Assembly: GCA_937949945.1 (NCBI GenBank)
Contig: CALFEQ010000030.1
Location: 1 to 64,000 of the forward strand
Direction: 5' to 3'
From: an uncultured Myxococcales bacterium
GTDB lineage: Bacteria; Myxococcota_A; Polyangia; Polyangiales; Polyangiaceae
DNA length: 64,000 nt
How positions within the stretch are numbered: the first letter of the stretch is position 1; each line of letters begins with the position of its first letter. Positions 7,826 through 16,708 of the stretch are shown one piece after another. The position numbers and the translations under genes are program-made. The notes below the pieces were generated by a model, which saw only the letters and a program-made list of their open reading frames with translations, was not told where the DNA came from and did not search any database.

Positions 7826-9189
7826 CTCGGTCCCATGAGCCAGCGGAACAAGAAGATCGTGCCGACGACGAGCAAGACGAACGTCACTCCTACGAGGGCG
7901 GCCGCCGGACCTCCGGTCAGCATGCCTCGCTTCGGCGGCGGGCGCGGGATGTTCACCGGCGGGCCGCCGTACGTCGGCAGCTCCGGGATCGTGATGCGCA
8001 TCGCCGGCAGCGGCATGACGAGCGCGTCCGGGGCGATCGATCCGAGACGAGAGACGCTCTCGTCGGGCCGCGTCGGAGCGAGCGCCGCCTCCTCGGCAGC
8101 GACGGCGTCGTCGTTCGCCTTCCAGGGCTCGTCGGGCGGAGCATCGCCGCCGACGAGCGCCGGCTCGCTCGGCCGCTCGTCCGGCATCGCGAGCATGAGC
8201 GTGCCTGCCTTCGGCGCGTCCGCAGCGTCCTCGGGCATGTCGTCGGGGATCGACGCGCGCTTCTCCCACGGCGTCACCGACGCCTCGAGCTGGTCTCGCC
8301 AGCGGTCGAGCAGCTTCGCGAGCGCGGCCTTCCCCTGCTCGCTCGAGACGTGGGCGCGCACGACCTCGAGCATTCTGTCGGCGGTCATCGTGCGCTTCTC
8401 GCGATCGGGCTCCAAGGCGGCGTCGATGGCGTCGCGCAGCTCCGCGGGCAGGTCGGGCCGCGTCCGCGCGAGCCGCGCCACGTTGCCCTCCGCCATCGCG
8501 AGGATCATCTCGGACGCGGACGAGCGGAAGCGCGCGTAGGGCGTGCGTCCGGTGAGGAGACGGATCGCGAGCAGCCCCGCGCAGAAGACGTCGCTGCGTA
8601 CGTCCGGGCGGTCCCCGCGCGCCTCCTCCGGCGACATGATCGGCGCGACGTCGCGCTCGCTCTTCGGCGCCACCTGCCCGCCCGACACGATCTGACGCAT
8701 GCGGACGAGCCCGAAGTCGCCGAGCTTCACCGTTCCGTCCCAGCCCACGACGACGCTCGACGCCGACACGCCGCGATGGAGCACGGGCCCGCCCGAGCAC
8801 GCGTGCGCCGACGCGAGCCCCGCGAGGACGCGCTCGAGGATCCAGTACGCGCACACGTCCGGGAGACGGACACCGCGTCCGGCCGCGAACCGCAGCAGCC
8901 GTTGGAGCGAGACGCCTGGAACGAACTCCGTGACGATGGCGGCGAAGTCCTTCTCGACGAGGAGCGCGCGCGGCTGGAGGATCGCGTCGTGTCCCAAGCG
9001 TGCGCCGGAGGAAGCCTCCTTCGAGAGCAGCGAGCTCTCCTCTTCGGAGATCTCGCGCGACGCGAGCACCTTGATGGCGACCAGGTTCCCGCCCTTCGTC
9101 CGAGCGAGGTACGTCTTGTTGCCGCGCTCCGGCGACAGCTCCTGGAGGATCTGGAAGCTCCGCAGCGCCGGATGCGTCCCGATCTCCAT
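7822..9189 (-). CDS. Membrane-anchored Ser/Thr pseudokinase
   Basis: The protein has 455 residues: a kinase-fold domain (about 12-285), an acidic Pro/Ala-rich linker and one C-terminal membrane segment (about 430-450), so the kinase domain is cytoplasmic. The VAIK lysine (K40) and DFG aspartate (D158) are present. The catalytic loop, however, reads HRG-V-S at 138-142 instead of HRD-x-K, and the Asn five residues after the catalytic position is Ser. The Gly-rich loop is degenerate and APE reads SPEE. It probably binds nucleotide weakly or acts as a scaffold. It is the last gene of a run of minus-strand genes that includes two intact kinases. Confidence 0.88.
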   Translation of the reverse strand: MEIGTHPALRSFQILQELSPERGNKTYLARTKGGNLVAIKVLASREISEEESSLLSKEASSGARLGHDAILQPRALLVEKDFAAIVTEFVPGVSLQRLLRFAAGRGVRLPDVCAYWILERVLAGLASAHACSGGPVLHRGVSASSVVVGWDGTVKLGDFGLVRMRQIVSGGQVAPKSERDVAPIMSPEEARGDRPDVRSDVFCAGLLAIRLLTGRTPYARFRSSASEMILAMAEGNVARLARTRPDLPAELRDAIDAALEPDREKRTMTADRMLEVVRAHVSSEQGKAALAKLLDRWRDQLEASVTPWEKRASIPDDMPEDAADAPKAGTLMLAMPDERPSEPALVGGDAPPDEPWKANDDAVAAEEAALAPTRPDESVSRLGSIAPDALVMPLPAMRITIPELPTYGGPPVNIPRPPPKRGMLTGGPAAALVGVTFVLLVVGTIFLFRWLMGPS

Positions 9190-9210
9190 CGTGGAAGCCT
9201 CCCCTCCTCG

Positions 9211-10038
9211 CTAGAAGCGGAGCACCACCCCCCGCGGGTCGACGAGCGCCGCGGCGGCGGAAGGCTCCTTCGTCGGTCGAGTGAGGAAGACGTAGACCGC
9301 AGCCGCGGCGGAGACCACGCCGGCGGTGAGGAGGATGTCGGCGACGGCGTAGCTCGAGGACACGGAGTTCACCGCGTCGGCGGCGCACGACGGCTTGCAC
9401 GCCTCGAGGTCCCCCTCCTTCGAGCTGCCCATGAGCGCGAAGGCCGTACCGACCCCGAGCGACGCGACGGCGACGCCGCCGAAGATCCACGTTCCGAGGG
9501 GTATGGTGCGCGCCGCAGGTTTGGGCTGCGGTTCCGTCGTCTTCAACCGGACCTCGATCTTCCGGTTCCGCTCGCCCTCCCGGACGACGATCTTCTGCTC
9601 GTACGGCGGGAACTTCCCGTCGAGCGCCTCGAAGCGGAAGACGTGCGGCCCCACGTCGATCGGAAGTGCCCTACCGTCGAGGTGCTCGACGAGAGGGTTG
9701 CCGTCGACGAGCACCCTCACGTTCGTGAGCTCCTCGCCAGACGCGGTTCGGACGTCGAACACGAGCGTCGGGATGCTCTGCTCGATCTCGCTCAACCACT
9801 TCGTGCAGTCCTTCGCGAGCAGCGCGGGACACGCGTCGCTCGCGCACTGGACGGCCTGTTCGCGAGCCTCGCGCAGCTTGCCCGCGCGACGCAGCGTCTG
9901 CGTCTGCTCGTACGATTGGAAGCACGCGTCGTCCTCCGCGAGCGAGGGGCTCGCGACGAACATCGAGCCCAATCCGACCGCGAATGCGAAGAGGATGCGT
10001 CTCGCGTCGCGCGGGACGTCACTACCAGCCGTGGCCAT
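9211..10038 (-). CDS. PEGA-like envelope protein with two C-terminal membrane segments
   Basis: The protein has 275 residues. A signal peptide (about 1-34, ending PSLAED) is followed by a short TPR-like Cys-containing helical part (CFQSYEQTQTLRRAGKLREA). A beta-rich PEGA-like part (about 95-180) has VRVLVDGNPLVEHLDGRALPIDVGPH. Two hydrophobic segments (about 195-215 and 235-260) flank a loop with two Cys. The architecture closely matches the gene at 60758-61732. PEGA domains are extracytoplasmic binding modules; the ligand is unknown. It sits 21 bases upstream of the pseudokinase and 89 bases downstream of a kinase, so co-transcription is likely. Confidence 0.75.
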   Translation of the reverse strand: MATAGSDVPRDARRILFAFAVGLGSMFVASPSLAEDDACFQSYEQTQTLRRAGKLREAREQAVQCASDACPALLAKDCTKWLSEIEQSIPTLVFDVRTASGEELTNVRVLVDGNPLVEHLDGRALPIDVGPHVFRFEALDGKFPPYEQKIVVREGERNRKIEVRLKTTEPQPKPAARTIPLGTWIFGGVAVASLGVGTAFALMGSSKEGDLEACKPSCAADAVNSVSSSYAVADILLTAGVVSAAAAVYVFLTRPTKEPSAAAALVDPRGVVLRF

Positions 10039-10127
10039 CGTCGAACAATATACGGGACCTCGGGCCTTCGGCGCGTGAAAGTCCGCTCGTGCTCGCACGC
10101 CCAGCTCGGCGCGGACGTGGCCGTCGT

Positions 10128-11858
10128 TCAACGCGTGAAACAGTGCGGCTTCGGCCGCTTCACACCGTCCGGTCCGACCGTGAACGGGTTCTCGCAGTCA
10201 CCCGGCGGGGAAGCGGTCTTCTCCGGCGCGGTAGGGACGGGCGGAGGCTGCAGCCGCGGCCCCGTCGCCGTCGCCCGAGGGGCCGTCGTCGCCGGCCCGG
10301 ATGCGACCGTCGTCGAAGCGGAGGAGGGCGTGGGCTCGGGCTCGAGCTCGAACACCTGCTCGGGTTCGGGCTCTCGCTCCGACTGGGGATCTCGCTCGGC
10401 CTTGGGGTCCCGCTCGAGCTCGGACGACGACGCGCTCTTCGCGACCGAGCTCGCGACGGAGGGAGCGGAAGCAGGCTCCGCCGACGCGCTGGCGACGGGC
10501 GTCTCGTCGGCGCTCTCTTGCCCCGCGAGCTGCTTCGACCTCGCCTGGAGAGAGACGACGACGAGCACGAGGCCGACCACGAGCAGGAAGAGAAAGACGC
10601 CGCCGATGGCGATCCCAGCAACGATCTGACCTGGACGAGCGTTGGGCGGGACCTGCCTCGCCATCCACTCGGGCATCCAGGAAGGTGCGACCGGGCTCGG
10701 AACGACCTGGCTCGGAACTCTGACCTGAGACGCGACGTCGGTCGGCAGAGCGTAACGCCACGAGTCCGTCATCGACGACGAAGGCCCCGAGGCCGAGCCC
10801 GACGAGCTCGAGGAAGCCACCCGTCGAGCCCCCGACCCCGACGGGTGCGTCGCGTCGTCGACTTCGGGGACGAGCGCTCGACCGGACGGGGTGCTCTCGA
10901 TCGATTTCACGATCTCGATGCGCTTGCGCACCGCCTCGCCTGCGAGCTCCTCGACCCACCTTCCCGTGTGCCGCGAAGGCGCCGGCAGAATGGCAGCCTC
11001 GAGCGCGAGCGCCATCTCCTGCGCGGTGGCGAAGCGCCTCTCCGGCTCGCGTTCGAGCGCGCGGAGAACGACGGCATCGACCTCCGGAGGGACCGGCGCG
11101 ACCGAGCTCGGTGGCGCGATGGGCGACGTGAGGATCGCGTGGAGCGTGCTCGCCGCGTCGTCGCCGGCGAAGAGCCGCTGCGACGTGAGCGCCTCCCACA
11201 ACACGATCCCCATCGCGAACACGTCGCACCGGCGATCGATCTTCCCGCGGGAGAGCTGCTCGGGCGCCATGTAGGCGAGCTTGCCTTTGATCTCGCTCCC
11301 CTCGGTCTCTTGCATCCGCCCGGCAGCCTTCGCGACACCGAAGTCGAGCACGCGCGGGACCCCGTCGCATCCCACGAGGATGTTCTGCGGGGAGATGTCG
11401 CGATGGACGATACCGAGCGGCTCGCCGCGCTCGTCGGTCGCCTCGTGCGCTGCATGCAACCCCTCGAGCGCGCCGATGATGATGCTGGACACGATGGCCG
11501 GCGGGAGGCGGACGTTCTTCGCGGCGGCGGCGCGAACGAGCTTTGCGAGCGTCTCGCCGTTCACGAACTCCATGACAATGAACAGCTCGCCGCCCTCGCT
11601 CACGACATCGAGCGTGTCGATGACGTTGGGATGTCGGATGCGAGCGGCGAGCCGCGCCTCGTCGGCGAACATCGCCGCGAACGTGGAGTCGGCGGCGAGG
11701 TGCGGATGCAGACGTTTGATCGCCACGGGCCGCGCAAACCCGGCCGCGCCGGTCATACGGCCGATGTACACGGTCGCCATTCCGCCGCGAGCGATGGCGC
11801 CGTGAAGTTCGTACCGGCCGAGTTGCCCTCCAACCACGGAGGGCGCTGCTCCGAACAT
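10128..11858 (-). CDS. Eukaryote-like Ser/Thr protein kinase, membrane-anchored
   Basis: The protein has 576 residues. The kinase domain (about 14-290) has a full set of motifs: ARGGMATVY, VAIK (K48), HRDISPQN (152-159), DFG (172-174) and MAPEQ. The HRDIS variant, with Ser instead of Lys, is one I recall as common in myxobacterial kinases and is still considered active. A variable Ser/Pro linker leads to one membrane segment (about 412-435, VAGIAIGGVFLFLLVVGLVL). An extracytoplasmic tail of about 140 residues is rich in Glu, Pro, Ser and Ala. The ATG at 11858 gives the standard short lead before the glycine loop. It stands directly downstream of the four Kelch-like lipoprotein genes. Confidence 0.94.
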   Translation of the reverse strand: MFGAAPSVVGGQLGRYELHGAIARGGMATVYIGRMTGAAGFARPVAIKRLHPHLAADSTFAAMFADEARLAARIRHPNVIDTLDVVSEGGELFIVMEFVNGETLAKLVRAAAAKNVRLPPAIVSSIIIGALEGLHAAHEATDERGEPLGIVHRDISPQNILVGCDGVPRVLDFGVAKAAGRMQETEGSEIKGKLAYMAPEQLSRGKIDRRCDVFAMGIVLWEALTSQRLFAGDDAASTLHAILTSPIAPPSSVAPVPPEVDAVVLRALEREPERRFATAQEMALALEAAILPAPSRHTGRWVEELAGEAVRKRIEIVKSIESTPSGRALVPEVDDATHPSGSGARRVASSSSSGSASGPSSSMTDSWRYALPTDVASQVRVPSQVVPSPVAPSWMPEWMARQVPPNARPGQIVAGIAIGGVFLFLLVVGLVLVVVSLQARSKQLAGQESADETPVASASAEPASAPSVASSVAKSASSSELERDPKAERDPQSEREPEPEQVFELEPEPTPSSASTTVASGPATTAPRATATGPRLQPPPVPTAPEKTASPPGDCENPFTVGPDGVKRPKPHCFTR

Positions 11859-11934
11859 ACAGCTCAATCCTATCGCGGGAGCTTGCTCTCGAGCCACCGA
11901 ACCAGCGCGCCCCCGATCCCCCACATACACCCCT

Positions 11935-13062
11935 TCAGTAGACGAATGCGAAGATGTGCGACCGCGGCATCGGAAGCCGCTCTTTCGAGATTTCCCACTC
12001 GCTCAGCTTGCCGTCCGGCCCGAACCGAGCTCGAAGGATCCGGTCGGTTCGGGAGGACGCCCCCAGACCGCCCAGCAGGTGGACATGACCACCGTAGAAG
12101 ACGCAGCCCGCGTCCGTCAGCCGTCCTGGAAGCATCGGCGCGCGCTCCCACGGACCGAGCATCCCGGTTTCTTCGTCGATCGCGCTCGTGACCACGAGCT
12201 GCTGGCTGGCGTAGATGAGCCTTCCCTGACCAGGCGCGAACTCGACGCCACAAAGCGTCGCGGACAATACGTGCGGCGTCGACAGCCCGGCCGGATCCGC
12301 GAGCCTCTCCGTCTCCGTCAAGGGGCCGATGCCCACCGTCGGGTCGACGCGTGCAACATACACACGGTTCGGCGGCTCGGGCCCGTTGCCGTCGATGAAG
12401 TAGACGAAGTCCTTGTACGTGACGGTCCGCATCCACGGCATGGGGAAAGGGACCGTCATCGAAGGCGGCACGACGGGGATGAACGCTCCCTCCTCGGCGA
12501 CGAACTGCGAGATCCAAATGCGGCCATCCTCGCGCTCGACTTCGAACGTGAACAACCTCGCGCCGACGAGGACGGAGAAGCCAGGCGCAGGGGGACGCAC
12601 GGGCCTCGTGACCTGCCAGAAACCGCCGAGTCCCGACGGCCCGAGCGGAGCGTGCTGCACGAATTCCCCCGTCATCACGAAGACACGTCCCTTGTCGACG
12701 CTCCAGGTGGTGAACGCGCCCGGGAAGACGCCTTGCTGGAGCCTCTGCCAATCCTTCGCCTCACCGGAGTCGTCGATCGTGGCGAGCCACACGTCGCTCG
12801 TGTGAGGGTCGTCGGTGTCATCCTCGGTGTCGCGCTCCGCGGCATAGACGAAGAGGTGCTGCTTCGGCCGCCCGTCTTCGTCGCCCGTGCTCGCGTCGTC
12901 TCCGTTGTTCTCGTCGCCGGTGTGAGCGTCTCCGGATGATGCGTCGGTCCCGGCGTCCGGTCGTTCGGAGCGCTGCACGTCGGCGTAGTCACCGGGACCG
13001 AACTGGACGGCGCAACCGATCGCCGCCGTCGCAACGAGCGCGAAGATCCGAGAGATGCGCAT
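11935..13062 (-). CDS. Kelch-like beta-propeller lipoprotein A1
   Basis: The protein has 375 residues. Its signal peptide ends AAIGC and the mature N-terminus continues AVQFGPGDYADV. An Asp/Gly/Thr-rich linker runs to about residue 65. The rest carries Kelch-like repeats, for example DVWLATIDDSGEAKDWQRL, NRVYVARVDPTVGIGPLT and HVHLLGGLGASSRTDRILRARFGPDGKLSEWE. It is the same length as A2 (14322-15449) and shares the closing motif RxAFVY. The start codon overlaps the stop of B1 by one base (TGATG). It is presumably a surface or periplasmic binding protein; the ligand is unknown. Confidence 0.85.
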   Translation of the reverse strand: MRISRIFALVATAAIGCAVQFGPGDYADVQRSERPDAGTDASSGDAHTGDENNGDDASTGDEDGRPKQHLFVYAAERDTEDDTDDPHTSDVWLATIDDSGEAKDWQRLQQGVFPGAFTTWSVDKGRVFVMTGEFVQHAPLGPSGLGGFWQVTRPVRPPAPGFSVLVGARLFTFEVEREDGRIWISQFVAEEGAFIPVVPPSMTVPFPMPWMRTVTYKDFVYFIDGNGPEPPNRVYVARVDPTVGIGPLTETERLADPAGLSTPHVLSATLCGVEFAPGQGRLIYASQQLVVTSAIDEETGMLGPWERAPMLPGRLTDAGCVFYGGHVHLLGGLGASSRTDRILRARFGPDGKLSEWEISKERLPMPRSHIFAFVY

Positions 13063-14258
13063 CAGTACACGACCCCCGCGAGCCAGGCGCGCGGCCCGGG
13101 CAAGCTTCCCACACGTTTCCACTCGGAGCCGAAGGTCCCGTCGGCGTGAATCGGCAGCGCCATCACGGCGTCCGTGGCGTCGGCGGGTGTCATGCCTCCG
13201 AACACGAAGATGGTGTTCGCGACGACGAACACGGCGGCGGCGCCGACGGGAGTCGGGAACCTCGGGAGGACCGTCCAGCTCCCGAGCATCCCGGTCGCTT
13301 CGTCGATCCTCGCGGCGAGCACGACGTCCGTGAGCGACGACGGCTGACCGGTCGTCCAGCCGCCGACCACGACGAGGTGCCCGGCTCCAGAAGCGATCGA
13401 CGTGCTGACGAGGCCGTGAGGTGCGTCGGGAGAGCCGAGATCGAGCGCCGAGGTTTCGACGAACGGACCGGGAAGCCCGTCTTCTCCGATCGACGTGACG
13501 TCGACGGCGTTGCTGCCACGATCGTCGTCGGAAAGGCTCGTTCGGCCTCCGACGGCGTAGAGGAATCGCCCGTGACGATGCAACACGGCGGAGGCGCGAG
13601 CCGCGGCGAGCTGCGACGCCTCCAGCGCCACCAGCGGTCCCAGATCTCCTTCACCCGTGAAGGGCGATTGGTAGACGTTCCTCGTCGGCTCCCCGTCCAC
13701 GAACCCTCCGGCGAACAGCACCCCCGCCTCTCCGATCCAGGGACGGAGCGACCGTTCGGGGAGGGAGACCACCGCGAGGGGTGAGAACGACCTCCAGTCG
13801 CCGGCGATGCCGCCGTCGAAGCCGACGCGATGCACGGACCAGTCTGTCTGCAGCCAGAGCACCCCTCCGAAGATGGCCGCGGCGGTCCAGGGCCAGACCC
13901 GCGGCGGTGCGATGTCCCACCGCCAAGCGCCGAGCTCGCCGTCGGCGCTCACCGTCGTGTGGATGGTCTCCGCGACCCAGGGCTGCATGGTCTGTTCCCC
14001 GGGGAACAGCGCGCGCTGGCCGGCAAAAAGGACGATCCGCGCCGCGGCCGGCGTCGGAGCATCCGCCCCAGCCTCCGCGATGACCGGCGCCGACGCGTCC
14101 TCGACGGTCGCAACGGGCTCGACGCCGCCGACGTCCGTGTACTCGCCCGGAGAGAAGACGAGCCCGCAGGCCGTCGCACCGAGCAACGAGAGCGTGAGCA
14201 CGCTTCGACGCCACCGGGCGCCGGCGATGCCAAGACCGACGACAGGTTTCACTCCCAT
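13062..14258 (-). CDS. Kelch-like beta-propeller lipoprotein B1
   Basis: The protein has 398 residues. The lipobox GATAC is followed by GLVFSPGEYTDVGG, then an Ala/Asp/Pro linker. The beta-propeller part has repeats such as GGVLWLQTDWSVHRVGFDGG, GVLFAGGFVDGEPTRNVY, FLYAVGGRTS, HLVVVGGWTTG and TIFVFGGMTPADATDAVMALPIHADGTFG. The ending WLAGVVY matches B2. It is translationally coupled to A1 by TGATG and is one half of the cassette repeated at 14322-16684. The ATG at 14258 precedes a short basic stretch and the hydrophobic core of the signal peptide. Confidence 0.85.
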   Translation of the reverse strand: MGVKPVVGLGIAGARWRRSVLTLSLLGATACGLVFSPGEYTDVGGVEPVATVEDASAPVIAEAGADAPTPAAARIVLFAGQRALFPGEQTMQPWVAETIHTTVSADGELGAWRWDIAPPRVWPWTAAAIFGGVLWLQTDWSVHRVGFDGGIAGDWRSFSPLAVVSLPERSLRPWIGEAGVLFAGGFVDGEPTRNVYQSPFTGEGDLGPLVALEASQLAAARASAVLHRHGRFLYAVGGRTSLSDDDRGSNAVDVTSIGEDGLPGPFVETSALDLGSPDAPHGLVSTSIASGAGHLVVVGGWTTGQPSSLTDVVLAARIDEATGMLGSWTVLPRFPTPVGAAAVFVVANTIFVFGGMTPADATDAVMALPIHADGTFGSEWKRVGSLPGPRAWLAGVVY

Positions 14259-14321
14259 CAACTCGTTGAGCCTACCAGTCGTCTCGAGCGATGCGCCCGC
14301 AAAACCGCCCCTGAGCACGCC

Positions 14322-15449
14322 TCAGTAGACGAACGCGGTGATGCGCGACCGCGGTGCGGGAAGGCGCTCCTCCAGGGAGACTTCCCACTCGCCCAGCTTC
14401 CCCTCCGCATCGAAGCGGGCTCGAAGGACGAGGTTCGTGGAGCTCCCCCCGAGCAGGTGGAAGAAGCCGCCGTACGTGGCACAGCCCGGAGAGTCGAGCG
14501 GACCAGGCAAGGTCGGACCGCGCTCCCACGGCCCGAGGAGCCCCGTCTCTTCGTCGATCGCGCTCGTGAGCACGACGTCGGAATACATGCCGCCCGGAAG
14601 GATCAGCCGCGCCTTGCCTGGCGCACCCTCCGCAACGCAGATCGTGGAAGAGGAGGAGAAGGTGTAACGAGAGCCTGTCACCGGATCGATGGCGCTCTCC
14701 GTAGCCGTCAGCGGGCCGATACCAGCCTCAGCATCGACGCGCGCTACGAACACTCGATTGGACTGGTCCGCGCTGGCGGCCAGACCGCCGAGGACGTACA
14801 CGAAATCCTTGTACGTGACGACCTGCATCTGCGCCATCCCGTACGGGAGCTTCGTGGACGACTCGACGAGCGGCTCGAACGCACCCGCGTCGGCGTCGAA
14901 TCGACTGATCCAGACGCGATCCTCGAAAGGCGGCCCGGCCGCGCCTCCGAGCGCGAGCAGGTTCGTGCCCACGAAAACGCTCGCGTAGCCTCCGGTAGCA
15001 ACCGGTATCGGCGCCGTCGTGGTCTTCCAGAATCCGAGCCGCCCCGACTCCAACGGGGCGTACTGCACGAACCGCTCCCCGGCCGCCATGGCCAGGAAGA
15101 CGTGCTCCTCCGCGAGGGTTGCCGCGGCGACCGGTCCCCGGAAAACGCCGGGCTGCAGCCGCTCCCATTCCCGCGCGATGCCGCTACGGTCGATCGTCGC
15201 GACCCACACGTCGCCCGCGGGCTCCTGATACTCGTTACGACCGGCGAAGACGAAGAGGCGCTGCCTCGGGCCCGCTTCGGTATCCGCACCAGCGTCCGGA
15301 GGCGCATCGACATCGACGTGCGCATCGACCTCACCCGCGTCCAGCTCGTCGTGGAGCCGCGAGCCTTCGCCGTAATCGCCCGGCTGGAACTGGACCGCGC
15401 AGCCGATCGCCGCCAGCACGCCGAGCACGACGAGCCGAGGGATGCGCAT
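14322..15449 (-). CDS. Kelch-like beta-propeller lipoprotein A2
   Basis: The protein has 375 residues and is a paralogue of A1. It opens MRIPRLVVLGVLAAIGC, then AVQFQPGDYGEG. Repeats include GDVWVATIDRSGIAREWERL, DFVYVLGGLAASADQSNRVF and EEGLLGPWERGPTLPG-like segments that align with those of A1, and it ends in ITAFVY. It is coupled to B2 by a one-base stop/start overlap at 15449, as A1 is to B1. The 63-base spacer to B1 is the junction between the two cassette copies. A1 and A2 share a framework but the linkers differ, so the duplication is not recent. Confidence 0.85.
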   Translation of the reverse strand: MRIPRLVVLGVLAAIGCAVQFQPGDYGEGSRLHDELDAGEVDAHVDVDAPPDAGADTEAGPRQRLFVFAGRNEYQEPAGDVWVATIDRSGIAREWERLQPGVFRGPVAAATLAEEHVFLAMAAGERFVQYAPLESGRLGFWKTTTAPIPVATGGYASVFVGTNLLALGGAAGPPFEDRVWISRFDADAGAFEPLVESSTKLPYGMAQMQVVTYKDFVYVLGGLAASADQSNRVFVARVDAEAGIGPLTATESAIDPVTGSRYTFSSSSTICVAEGAPGKARLILPGGMYSDVVLTSAIDEETGLLGPWERGPTLPGPLDSPGCATYGGFFHLLGGSSTNLVLRARFDAEGKLGEWEVSLEERLPAPRSRITAFVY

Positions 15450-16684
15450 CAGTACACCACTCCGACGAGCCAGCCGCGCGGGCCCGGCAAAGCTCCGACG
15501 CGCCTCCACTCGGAGCCGAAGGTCCCGTCGGGAAGGATCGGCAACGCGTAGACGGCGTCGGTGTTCACTTCTGGCGGCGTTCGGCCACCGAACACGTAGA
15601 GGGTGTCTCGGATCACGAACGCGGCGGCCGCACCGATGGGCAGCGGATATCGCGGGAGCGTCTTCCACTCGCCGAGTTGGCCGGTCGTCTCGTCGACCTT
15701 CGCGGCGAGCACCACGTCCGAGATGGACGCGTTGTCTGCGGCGTACCAGCCACCGATGACGAAGAGATACCCGCTGCCCGACGCGATCGTCGGCTGGGAG
15801 AGTACGTGCCTGTTCGTCGTACCCGTCTCGTCCTCGACGGTGAGACGCGTCGTCTCGACGAACGGCCCTGGCAGCCCGTCGGCGCCGATCGTCGCGACCT
15901 CGACGACATCGGAGTAAGACGAGCCGGACGACGAGCTCGTACGGCCTCCGATCGCGTAGAGGAAGCTCGCGTGGCGGAACAACGTGACCTCGTCGCGCGC
16001 GACGCTCAGCCGCGATTCAGACACGACCGCCCACGGTCCCGGCTCGACGTCGGTGAACGCGGCTCGAGCGACGGTCTTCGTCTTCTCGGAGGACGAGCCA
16101 CCACCAGCCACGAACAGCCCTGCGTCCGTGAGAAGCGGAAACGTCCGTCCGGGAGGCCGGTCCCCCGACACCACGAGCTCCTCCCACTCGCCGGAGACTC
16201 CTCCATCGAAACCGACGCGCCACACCACCGACGTCTCCGTCGCGTCCTGTCGCGGGCTGAGCCAGAGCACACCTCCGACGATGCCCGCTCCGCGCCATCT
16301 CGACGAAAAAGGCGGTGGTACATCCCAAGTCCAAGGACCGAGCTCGCCCGCTTCGTTCACCAGCGTATGGAAGGCTTCGCTGACGGTAGCCGGCCACTCC
16401 TCGCCAGGAAGCGTGTCGCGTCCACCGGCCACGAGGAGGACCCGCGTCCCGCTCGGCGTCGGGGCGTCTGGCCCCGCATCGTCCGAAAGAGGGCTCTCGG
16501 GCTCGGACGCTCGAGCGTCGACGGACGGAGACGCATCGGGGTCGACCGGACCGCTGGATCCCGTGTAGTCGCCGGGCGAGAAGACGAAGCCGCAGGCCGT
16601 CACGCCGAGCAGGACGATCGTGCTCACCATCGCCCTCCAGCGCGCTCGGCTCACGCCCGAGCCGAGCCCAGGCCCCCGTCTCAT
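15449..16684 (-). CDS. Kelch-like beta-propeller lipoprotein B2
   Basis: The protein has 411 residues and is a paralogue of B1. The lipobox LGVTAC is followed by GFVFSPGDYTGSSG and a Ser/Asp/Pro linker. The propeller has GGVLWLSPRQDATETSVVWRV, GLFVAGGGSSSEK, FLYAIGGRTS, YLFVIGGWYAADNAS and TLYVFGGRTPPEV, and it ends WLVGVVY. The last blade, with LPDGTFGSEWRRVGALPGPRGW, is nearly the same as in B1. Its stop overlaps the start of A2. It is 24 bases downstream of the next lipoprotein gene, so all five lipoprotein genes are probably one transcript. Confidence 0.85.
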   Translation of the reverse strand: MRRGPGLGSGVSRARWRAMVSTIVLLGVTACGFVFSPGDYTGSSGPVDPDASPSVDARASEPESPLSDDAGPDAPTPSGTRVLLVAGGRDTLPGEEWPATVSEAFHTLVNEAGELGPWTWDVPPPFSSRWRGAGIVGGVLWLSPRQDATETSVVWRVGFDGGVSGEWEELVVSGDRPPGRTFPLLTDAGLFVAGGGSSSEKTKTVARAAFTDVEPGPWAVVSESRLSVARDEVTLFRHASFLYAIGGRTSSSSGSSYSDVVEVATIGADGLPGPFVETTRLTVEDETGTTNRHVLSQPTIASGSGYLFVIGGWYAADNASISDVVLAAKVDETTGQLGEWKTLPRYPLPIGAAAAFVIRDTLYVFGGRTPPEVNTDAVYALPILPDGTFGSEWRRVGALPGPRGWLVGVVY

Positions 16685-16708
16685 CGGTCGTCGAGAGTAT
16701 CAGACGTA

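Noticed and set aside
6125..9490. Very long minus-strand open frame of about 1100 codons opposite the CorC-like gene
   Set aside because: It is the GC-bias shadow of real genes on both strands; the translation is Arg/Ala/Asp-rich with no domain, while the CorC and pseudokinase frames carry clear motifs.
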